A stretch of DNA of 5,038 nt, taken from positions 1 through 5,038 of the forward strand of contig CAKJYB010000055.1 in NCBI GenBank assembly GCA_918241715.1, given 5' to 3'. Position 1 is the stretch's first letter; the number at the start of each line of letters is the position of its first letter. The position numbers were made by a program, and so were the translations under genes. The stretch comes from Clostridiales bacterium (GTDB lineage Bacteria; Bacillota; Clostridia; Christensenellales; UBA1242). This document shows, in pieces, positions 1 through 4,610 of this stretch. The notes beneath the pieces were generated by a model. It was not told the origin of the DNA, searched no databases, and was given only the letters and a program-made list of their open reading frames with translations.

Positions 1-18
1 AATCTTCACTCTTTTTTT

Positions 19-94
19 TGGAGCTAATGGCGGGACTCGAACCCGCGACCTGCTGATTACGAATCAGCTGCTCTACCAACTGAGCCACATTAGC
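19..94 (-). tRNA. tRNA-Thr, anticodon CGT, with encoded CCA
   Basis: A full cloverleaf reads on the minus strand from 94 to 19. The 7-bp acceptor stem is GCTAATG (94-88) with CATTAGC (29-23). The D arm is GCTC/GAGC around AGTTGGTA, the anticodon stem GCTGA/TCAGC holds the loop TTCGTAA (anticodon CGT, reading the Thr codon ACG), and the T arm is GCGGG/CCCGC around TTCGAGT. The discriminator is U (position 22) and CCA is encoded (21-19). The molecule is 76 nt including CCA. It charges with threonine and serves ACG, a codon expected to be uncommon in so AT-rich a genome. A near-consensus promoter lies directly upstream (108-136), so it can be transcribed independently. No terminator is visible in the 18 nt left before the window edge. 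Its first 19 nt are repeated upstream at 224-242. Confidence 0.97.
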
Positions 95-107
95 ACAACC
101 ACAATCT

Positions 108-136
108 ATCATATCATTTTGAAACACACTTATCAA
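108..136 (-). promoter_or_regulatory. Promoter of tRNA-Thr (proximal copy)
   Basis: On the minus strand there is a -35 box TTGATA (136-131), a 17-nt spacer, and a -10 box TATGAT (113-108). The -10 is preceded by TGA, giving an extended -10 (TGn). The -10 ends 13 nt before the mature tRNA 5' end, which leaves room for a leader of about 6 nt to be removed by RNase P. This is a strong sigma-A-type promoter by sequence. It falls within a segment related to the distal promoter at 255-283. Confidence 0.85.
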
Positions 137-138
137 GA

Positions 139-209
139 GCAGCCACGCTGCACTTCCGGAGTGTGTTTACACCCGTCTTTCGCTAAAAACTTACACACGG
201 GTAAGTTTT
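139..209 (-). other. Hairpin-rich spacer between the two tRNA-Thr 5' copies
   Basis: This stretch is not coding and resembles no RNA family I recognise. It folds into three consecutive stem-loops. The first on the minus strand is a perfect 9-bp stem, AAAACTTAC (209-201) with GTAAGTTTT (194-186), ending in a run of five T. The second is a 7-bp stem with a one-base bulge (175-169 with 164-157). The third is a 5-bp GCAGC/GCTGC stem with a 3-nt loop (151-147 with 143-139). The first has an AT-rich stem followed by T5, so it could act as a weak terminator for a transcript from the distal promoter. An alternative pairing also exists between ACCCGT in the first loop region and ACGGGT near 170-176. 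Function is unknown. Confidence 0.45.
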
Positions 210-223
210 CTTTACGCTTCGAC

Positions 224-242
224 CCAACTGAGCCACATTAGC
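224..242 (-). pseudogene. Partial duplicate of tRNA-Thr 5' end
   Basis: The 19 nt from 242 down to 224 repeat exactly the first 19 nt of the intact tRNA-Thr: acceptor 5' strand GCTAATG, D-stem GCTC and the start of the D loop. With four leader bases (243-246) the identity extends over 23 nt, matching 76-98. Homology stops inside the D loop and unrelated sequence follows, with no anticodon arm, T arm or acceptor 3' strand, so it cannot form a tRNA. It keeps its own promoter at the usual distance. It may be the remnant of a tandem tRNA gene, a recombination or integration scar, or the 5' end of a small RNA that uses a tRNA half. Confidence 0.7.
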
Positions 243-254
243 ACAAGCGTGATT

Positions 255-283
255 ATGATATCACTTTTTAAACATTTTATCAA
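255..283 (-). promoter_or_regulatory. Distal promoter upstream of the tRNA-Thr fragment
   Basis: On the minus strand the -35 box is TTGATA (283-278), the spacer is 17 nt and the -10 box is TATCAT (260-255), with an extended TGA just before the -10. Spacing and boxes match the proximal tRNA promoter. The two 30-nt segments from CTTGATAA to the -10 agree at 21 positions without gaps, so they probably derive from one duplication. The -10 region lies in an inverted repeat GTGAT...ATCAC (264-249), which may be chance. A transcript from here would begin near 248 and carry the tRNA 5' fragment. Confidence 0.75.
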
Positions 284-303
284 GCATATTTCAAAATGTT
301 TTT

Positions 304-321
304 GGGGAGCTTTTACTCCCC
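304..321 (-). other. Stem-loop across the ygjV-like stop codon
   Basis: GGGGAG (321-316) pairs with CTCCCC (309-304) around the loop TAAAAG, which contains the TAA stop. The 6-bp GC-rich stem is followed on the minus strand by A5 and only later by TTTT, so it lacks the U-tract of a classical intrinsic terminator. It may still protect the 3' end of the S1/ygjV mRNA or slow polymerase. No better terminator for that transcript is visible before the tRNA promoters. Confidence 0.35.
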
Positions 322-894
322 TTCTTCATCTTCGTCTTGAAGTTGGACTTCTTCTTTCATTTCTCTTTCAAATCTTTCAGGCCTGTCAATTCTGAAAATA
401 CCAACAATCGCAGATATAAGTCCGGTTGCTTCAATGGCAATATTCATCGGAGCAAACAAAAGCGAATAGTAAACCACAGCCCCTGTTTCCGAAACGATTG
501 AAAAATATCTTATTCTCCCTGCCGTTGGTTGCAAATATGTAAACACAAATGCCGTCCCCAAAATCATGCTATATAAGTTGAAATAATCTTTCCAAAAGAC
601 GATGTTTAACGCAACAAGAAGAGAAACAATCATTCCCCCGGCAATATACTTGTAAGCCTTGTTTGTCTGTGGCTTGTAAGCAAAATAAACGGCAACACTA
701 TTTCTTAAAACTCCGGCACCATTCATAAGGATTGCGGGAATGTTTCCAAAAAACAAAAATCCAACAAAAACACAAAATGTTGAAACAAACTTAAACCATA
801 CAAGTTTTATTGTCGACTTTTGCTGAAAAGAAATAATAATAAAAATCAATCCAACAAAAGCAAAACCCTGTGCTGTCCACCACTGCCAAGACAT
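313..894 (-). CDS. YgjV-family multi-pass inner membrane protein
   Basis: The 193-residue product is strongly hydrophobic, with about seven candidate membrane segments near residues 7-23, 32-50, 53-73, 83-100, 106-121, 131-148 and 151-168. The pattern ISFQQKSTIKL after the first helix and the MNGAGVLRN motif near residues 57-65 match the YgjV family of small bacterial membrane proteins, whose function is not established. The last 20 or so residues form a charged, strongly acidic cytoplasmic tail (EEVQLQDEDEEGE). The ATG at 894 has a good ribosome binding site, AAGGAGA, 7 nt upstream, so the start is secure. It lies 25 nt after the S1-protein stop and is probably co-transcribed with it. The family call rests on pattern memory and the exact substrate, if any, is unknown. 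Confidence 0.85.
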   Translation of the reverse strand: MSWQWWTAQGFAFVGLIFIIISFQQKSTIKLVWFKFVSTFCVFVGFLFFGNIPAILMNGAGVLRNSVAVYFAYKPQTNKAYKYIAGGMIVSLLVALNIVFWKDYFNLYSMILGTAFVFTYLQPTAGRIRYFSIVSETGAVVYYSLLFAPMNIAIEATGLISAIVGIFRIDRPERFEREMKEEVQLQDEDEEGE

Positions 895-919
895 AGCCCC
901 TTCTCCTTGTCAAAATCTC

Positions 920-1957
920 CTAACCTAATAGGTTTTCAAGTTTAAATGAAATCTTTTGATTTTCTTCGTCTTTTGAGACAACTTCAACCCTAACTTTATC
1001 TCCAACCTTAACAAGTTCATAAATTTTACGTTGTCTATTTTCTGTGCAGTTTGAAATGTGCAAAAGTCCTGTTGCCCCATTTTCAACCCTAACAATTGCA
1101 CCAAATTGCAAAAGTTTGATCACTTCGCCATCATAGACGTTTCCAACCAAAAGTTCTTTAATTCTTGTGGTTTTTGGGTCTTCCAAAAGAGCCTTAAGAG
1201 ACAACTCAACTTTTTTGTTTTCTCTGTCAACTTTTATCACTTTAAACATCTTCTCTTCGCCAACTTTCAAAGCGTCTTCAACTTTGTCAAGTTTGTCATA
1301 AGATATGTTTGAAATGTGCAAAAAGCAATCAAACCCTTCAACGCTAACAAATGCGCCATAAGGCATGATTCTTTCAACCTTTCCTTTAACAATTTTGTTG
1401 ATAAAAATAATGTTCCAAAAGTTCTTTTCAATCGCAACTCTTGTCTGTTCTTGCAAAAGTTTTGCGCTTGCAACAATAAGTTTGTTTTCTTTGTCAATTT
1501 CAGTTACAACAGCTTCAAGTTGTTTTCCAACAAGAGAGTTGAAGTTTCTTATGTAGTGTTCTGATGCTTCTTCAAGTGGAACGACAATTTTGTAATCTCC
1601 CATCTTTGAAACAAGACCATCTTCAACTTTTGTTACAACAAATGTAAACTTACTGCCAAGTCTCAAACTCTGAGCATTTTGATTTGCCATCTTAAGCGTG
1701 TCTGCAAGCGATTTTGATGCTTCAATCAAACCTTCTTCATTTTTTTGATTTGTTATCACAACAGAAAACCTGTCTCCGATTTTTACAGAATCAAAATTTT
1801 CAAAATCGTTTGATGGAATAAAAGCGTCATTTTTTCCACCAATGTTGAAAATCACGCCATCTTCTCTTTTAAGCACCACAACGCCATCAAAAGTTTGCCC
1901 CTTTTTGTAGCTTGTAAATGTTTTGTCAATCATATCCATATTAAATTTTTCAGTCAT
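920..1957 (-). CDS. rpsA: S1 RNA-binding domain protein, ribosomal protein S1-like
   Basis: The 345-residue protein has four S1 (OB-fold) repeats at about residues 18-82, 98-165, 186-255 and 270-341. Repeats 3 and 4 are canonical: GKVERIMPYGAFVSVEG followed by LHISN, and GEVIKLLQFGAIVRVENG followed by LLHISN. Repeat 1 is recognisable (FDGVVV, NIGGKNDAFIP). Repeat 2 is weak (VEDGLVSKMGDYKIVVP), lacking the usual GFIP-type core. Four repeats and this length fit the short S1/YpfD proteins of Bacillota rather than the six-repeat proteobacterial S1. Such proteins bind single-stranded mRNA and can assist translation; whether the Bacillota form is a true ribosomal subunit varies. The start at 1957 is supported by AAGGTG 7 nt upstream. 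It has its own promoter (1996-2024) and heads a unit with the YgjV-like gene. Position next to plsC fits the Clostridia plsC-ispH-rpsA order, although ispH is absent. Confidence 0.88.
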   Translation of the reverse strand: MTEKFNMDMIDKTFTSYKKGQTFDGVVVLKREDGVIFNIGGKNDAFIPSNDFENFDSVKIGDRFSVVITNQKNEEGLIEASKSLADTLKMANQNAQSLRLGSKFTFVVTKVEDGLVSKMGDYKIVVPLEEASEHYIRNFNSLVGKQLEAVVTEIDKENKLIVASAKLLQEQTRVAIEKNFWNIIFINKIVKGKVERIMPYGAFVSVEGFDCFLHISNISYDKLDKVEDALKVGEEKMFKVIKVDRENKKVELSLKALLEDPKTTRIKELLVGNVYDGEVIKLLQFGAIVRVENGATGLLHISNCTENRQRKIYELVKVGDKVRVEVVSKDEENQKISFKLENLLG

Positions 1958-1995
1958 AGTAAAGCACCTTTTTTTGTCAAAATTTATTCAAAACA

Positions 1996-2024
1996 AGGGT
2001 ATCAAAATAAGAAAAAAATGTCAA
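1996..2024 (-). promoter_or_regulatory. Strong promoter of the S1-protein gene
   Basis: On the minus strand there is a perfect -35 TTGACA (2024-2019), a 17-nt T-rich spacer and a -10 TACCCT (2001-1996) with an extended TGA just upstream. The predicted start near 1989 gives a 5' leader of about 32 nt that carries the AAGGTG ribosome binding site. The -35 begins 5 nt after the plsC stop codon, so this promoter occupies nearly the whole plsC-S1 gap and marks the start of a separate transcription unit. No terminator hairpin is visible after plsC, so read-through from upstream is also possible. Confidence 0.75.
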
Positions 2025-2029
2025 TAAAA

Positions 2030-2644
2030 TCACTTTGTTTTCTTGTTTTTCTTTGCAAGAGCAAGTTCTCTTGTTTCAAGCATTTTTTGCCATACAACTT
2101 CAGTTGCTTTGGCAAGAGTTTCTTCGTCAAGTTTTTGACCATAAAACTCTTCAAGTTCAAATGGTTTTCCAATATAGAATATGCTTCTTCTAAACAGCTT
2201 TGGTCTTCTTACATTCCAAATTGGCACAATCGGAGTCTTTGTTTTGATTGCAATAAGTGCAAGCCCACTTTTAAAGTCCCCCAAAACCTTGCTGTCATCT
2301 TTAAGCCTTGTCCCTTCTGGAAAGATAAAAAGTTTCTTTTCTTCTTTCAATGCTTTCATACAACTCTTTATTGCATTGATATCATTTCCATCTCTGTCAA
2401 TAGGAATTCCACCCAAAGTTTTCAAATACCAGCCACCGATTTTCTTTTCAAAAACTTCTTTCTTGGCCAAAACTTTAAGGTGTTGTGAAGTGTTTAAATA
2501 ATAAAGTGGCAAATCCCAATTTGACAAATGGTTTGCACACAAAATAGCCTTGCCCTTTGGCAAGTTTTTCTTCCCCTTTACACAAGTTGGGTGAATAATT
2601 GTAAGTGGAATATAAGCCAAAATTCTAGAAATCCATAAAAGCAT
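2030..2644 (-). CDS. plsC: 1-acyl-sn-glycerol-3-phosphate acyltransferase (PlsC)
   Basis: This 204-residue enzyme transfers an acyl chain to the sn-2 position of lysophosphatidic acid, giving phosphatidic acid at the inner face of the membrane. All four acyltransferase blocks are visible: the catalytic NHLSNWD (HX4D, residues 38-44), GGIPIDRDG (about 79-86), the substrate-binding FPEGTR (108-113) and TPIVPIWNVRRP (about 137-148). A hydrophobic N-terminus (MLLWISRILAYIPLTII) provides the membrane contact. The C-terminus is lysine-rich (LALAKKNKKTK). I chose the ATG at 2644 because AAAGGAG sits 6 nt upstream, in the 16-nt gap after the flavoprotein stop; the reading frame stays open up to 2704, but that extension would overlap the neighbour and lacks comparable support. 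The length is at the short end of the family. It is likely co-transcribed with the upstream pseudouridine synthase and flavoprotein genes. Confidence 0.93.
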   Translation of the reverse strand: MLLWISRILAYIPLTIIHPTCVKGKKNLPKGKAILCANHLSNWDLPLYYLNTSQHLKVLAKKEVFEKKIGGWYLKTLGGIPIDRDGNDINAIKSCMKALKEEKKLFIFPEGTRLKDDSKVLGDFKSGLALIAIKTKTPIVPIWNVRRPKLFRRSIFYIGKPFELEEFYGQKLDEETLAKATEVVWQKMLETRELALAKKNKKTK

Positions 2645-2660
2645 ATTTATCTCCTTTAAC

Positions 2661-3866
2661 TCAAACAAAATTTTTCGCACAAGAGTAGGCCGTAGCCCAA
2701 GCAATTTGCAAACTAAAGCCCCCTGTCAATGCGTCAACGTCCAAAACTTCTCCCAAAAAATAAAGACCATTTGCAATCTTACTTTCAAAAGTTTTTGGGT
2801 TTATTTGTGTGATATCAACACCACCACTTGTAACAATTGCAGAGTTTAAATCATAAAGTCCGTCATATTTTAATGCAAAATTTTTAAGTCCGGAAACAAT
2901 TTTTTCTCTTTCTGCCTTTGTTATATCATGAATTTTCTTTGTTTCGTCAAGCATAACAGCCCTTGGAAAAATGTCTGCAACAGCCTTTGGCAAAAGACCT
3001 TTCAAAATTGTTTTAAGGTCTTTGTTTTTGTTTTCTTCAAAATCTCTCAAAAGTCTGAGATCAAGTTGTTTTTCACTAAGTGCCGGTTTGAAGTCAATGC
3101 AAAGTTTGACATCTTTGCCCCTGTTGATAAGGCTTGACATAGTCAAAACAATTGGGCCAGAAATTCCAGCGTCAGTAAAAAGCATCTCACCAAATTCTTC
3201 AAGTTTTTTGCCATCACATTCAGCTTTTAGGCTGACATTTTTCAAAGACACTCCTTGCAAATCTTTTACAAATTTGTCCTTAAGTTTGATTGGGCAAAGT
3301 GCTGGAACGCACTCTACAATATTATGTCCAAATTCCTTTGCAACCTTATATCCAAAGCCTGTGCTTCCTGTTGATTGATAACTCTTTCCCCCTGTCGCAA
3401 CAATCACTCTGTCAAAGTCGTTTTTCTTTCCGTTTGACACAACAACAAAATTTTCGTTTGCTCTGTAAACCGAAGACACTTCGCTGTCAAAAACAAACTC
3501 CACATTCTTACAATGCACGTCTTTCAAAACCCTAATCACATCACTTGACTTATCACTCTCTGGAAAAGCCCTGTTTCCACGTTCAACTTTATATTTTAGT
3601 CCCAAAGATGCAAAAAAGTCCAAGCACATATTGCTGTCAAAATTGTAAAGGGCTCCCTTTAAAAACTTTTGTCCCCTTACAACATTCTTCAAAAACTCTT
3701 CAACTGGGCAAACATTTGTAAAATTGCATCTTCCCTTTCCGGTTATAAACAGCTTTTTTCCAACTTTGTCATTTTTCTCAAAAACAACAACGTCGTGTCC
3801 CTGTTTTGCCAGCAAGCCAGAAACAAAAAGTCCAGATGCTCCTGCCCCAATTACTGCAACTCTCAC
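2661..3866 (-). CDS. FAD-dependent oxidoreductase, HI0933/YhiN/BaiN family
   Basis: The 401-residue protein is a full-length member of the HI0933-like flavoproteins. It starts with an FAD-binding Rossmann motif, VIGAGASG (residues 5-12), with the ribose-binding glutamate E30 at the end of the second strand. Family signatures follow: TGKGRCNFTN (42-51), GNRAFPESD (97-105), VIVATGGKSYQSTGSTGFGY (154-173), GEMLFTDAGISGPIVL (226-241), VTSGGV (345-350), and the C-terminal FAD segment GLYFLGEVLDVDALTGGFSLQ (split at about 367 and 387). Members are variously annotated as NAD(P)/FAD-dependent oxidoreductase, aminoacetone oxidase or BaiN; the physiological substrate here is not known. The start codon is GTG at 3866, with GGGAG 7 nt upstream inside the end of the previous gene. 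Its GTG overlaps the previous TGA (GTGA), which indicates translational coupling to the pseudouridine synthase. Confidence 0.92.
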   Translation of the reverse strand: MRVAVIGAGASGLFVSGLLAKQGHDVVVFEKNDKVGKKLFITGKGRCNFTNVCPVEEFLKNVVRGQKFLKGALYNFDSNMCLDFFASLGLKYKVERGNRAFPESDKSSDVIRVLKDVHCKNVEFVFDSEVSSVYRANENFVVVSNGKKNDFDRVIVATGGKSYQSTGSTGFGYKVAKEFGHNIVECVPALCPIKLKDKFVKDLQGVSLKNVSLKAECDGKKLEEFGEMLFTDAGISGPIVLTMSSLINRGKDVKLCIDFKPALSEKQLDLRLLRDFEENKNKDLKTILKGLLPKAVADIFPRAVMLDETKKIHDITKAEREKIVSGLKNFALKYDGLYDLNSAIVTSGGVDITQINPKTFESKIANGLYFLGEVLDVDALTGGFSLQIAWATAYSCAKNFV

Positions 3867-4573
3867 CTGTTTTCTCCCATAAAATAGTCAATCTCTTGCC
3901 TTGTCAAAGGCTTGGTCATTCCACGATAAAGCCCACCAAGTCTGATTTTGCCAATTCTGATTCTTTTCAAAAGTTTGATATCTCTGCCGATTGCTTCAAA
4001 CATTCTTCTTACCTGATGGTTTTGACCTTCGTCAATCACAACAGAGAGTTTTGTAAATTTTCCGTCTGTTGAAACAAACTTAACTCTTGCAGATGGCATT
4101 CTCTCTCCGTTTACAACAACGCCCTTTCTTAAAACTGCAAGTTCACTTTCTTTGATTTCTCCTTCAATGGTTACGATATATTCTTTTTCAATCGCAAAAC
4201 TTGGGTGCATAATCTTGTTTGCAAAATCCCCATCATTTGTAACAATCAACAAACCTTCTGTGTCGTAGTCAAGCCTTCCGACATTAAAAAGTCTTACATC
4301 GCTTTTGATAAGGTCAAAAATGGTCTTTCTGCCCCTTTCATCACTTGCAGTGCATGCATAACCTTTTGGCTTGTTAAGTTTGAGATAAACAAACTCTTTT
4401 GGCAGGCACAAAACCTTTCCATCAACTTCCACTCTATCCTTGTTTTCGTCAATAGAAAGACCAAGGCTGTCTGCAACCTTTCCGTTTACAATCACCCTTC
4501 CTTGAGAAATAATTTCATCACATTTTCTTCTTGAAGCTATGCCACAAGAGCTTAAAAACTTGTTTAATCTCAT
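3863..4573 (-). CDS. RsuA/RluB/RluE/RluF-family rRNA pseudouridine synthase
   Basis: The 236-residue enzyme isomerises a specific uridine in rRNA to pseudouridine. An N-terminal S4 RNA-binding domain occupies about residues 1-50 (MRLNKFLSSCGIASRR, then GRVIVNGKVA). The catalytic domain begins near residue 63 (YLKLNKPKGY) and contains GRLDYDTEGLLIVTNDGD (99-116), with D102 the expected catalytic aspartate. The family signature EGQNHQVRRMF lies at 182-192 and KRIRIGKIRLGGL at 203-215. Its place beside a D,D-carboxypeptidase gene is like B. subtilis rluB (ypuL), so the 23S RluB role is most likely, but RsuA-type 16S specificity cannot be excluded. I chose the ATG at 4573; the frame extends upstream to a TTG at 4600, but GGGGG lies 7 nt before the ATG and the protein then begins at the usual family start. 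It overlaps the downstream gene by 4 nt. Confidence 0.92.
   Translation of the reverse strand: MRLNKFLSSCGIASRRKCDEIISQGRVIVNGKVADSLGLSIDENKDRVEVDGKVLCLPKEFVYLKLNKPKGYACTASDERGRKTIFDLIKSDVRLFNVGRLDYDTEGLLIVTNDGDFANKIMHPSFAIEKEYIVTIEGEIKESELAVLRKGVVVNGERMPSARVKFVSTDGKFTKLSVVIDEGQNHQVRRMFEAIGRDIKLLKRIRIGKIRLGGLYRGMTKPLTRQEIDYFMGENR
3864..3878 (-). promoter_or_regulatory. RBS and GTG start inside the pseudouridine synthase 3' end
   Basis: GGGAG (3878-3874) lies 7 nt before the GTG start at 3866 and is made of the penultimate codons of the pseudouridine synthase. The two genes share GTGA: GTG starts the flavoprotein and TGA stops its predecessor. This fixes the flavoprotein start and suggests that ribosomes finishing the first gene reinitiate on the second. 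Confidence 0.8.
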
Positions 4574-4604
4574 AAAAAATCCCCCTGCATCAATCTGCAA
4601 AGGG
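4574..4604 (-). promoter_or_regulatory. Terminator-like hairpin that contains the RBS of the pseudouridine synthase
   Basis: On the minus strand CCCTTTGCA (4604-4596) pairs with TGCAGGGGG (4589-4581) around the loop GATTGA: 9 bp, two of them G-U. The 3' arm is followed by A and then six T (4579-4574), immediately before the ATG at 4573. The shape is that of an intrinsic terminator, yet the G-run of the 3' arm is also the only Shine-Dalgarno candidate for the next gene. It could end part of the carboxypeptidase transcript, hide the ribosome binding site when folded, or do both. No internal promoter for the pseudouridine synthase is evident downstream of it. Confidence 0.5.
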
Positions 4605-4610
4605 ACGATT

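Noticed and set aside
138..246. Second complete tRNA gene or a T-box riboswitch upstream of tRNA-Thr
   Set aside because: Only the first 19 nt of a tRNA are present, no anticodon or T arm follows, and there is no T-box or specifier-loop core.
75..284. CRISPR repeat or classical attachment site
   Set aside because: There are only two copies of a 23-nt block, it is tRNA-derived, it is at the 5' end rather than the 3' end of the tRNA, and no integrase gene is in the window.
1975..2035. Intrinsic terminator for plsC in the T-rich tract after its stop
   Set aside because: There is no GC stem before the T-run; the T-rich tract is the spacer of the S1 promoter.
1895..2488. Plus-strand open frame of 197 codons
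   Set aside because: It lies antisense to the well-supported S1 and plsC genes, its product is a Lys/Phe/Ser/Cys-rich composition typical of reverse-complement frames of AT-rich genes, and it has no recognisable motif.
2645..2704. 20-residue N-terminal extension of PlsC
   Set aside because: It would overlap the flavoprotein gene by 44 nt, while an AAAGGAG site 6 nt before the ATG at 2644 gives the normal family N-terminus.
2971..3378. Plus-strand open frame of 135 codons inside the flavoprotein gene
   Set aside because: It is antisense to a gene with full family motifs; the Ser/Leu-rich product shows no domain and no sensible start context.
4574..4600. TTG start giving nine extra residues on the pseudouridine synthase
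   Set aside because: The S4 domain starts normally at the ATG at 4573, and the extension would be translated across the hairpin without its own good RBS.
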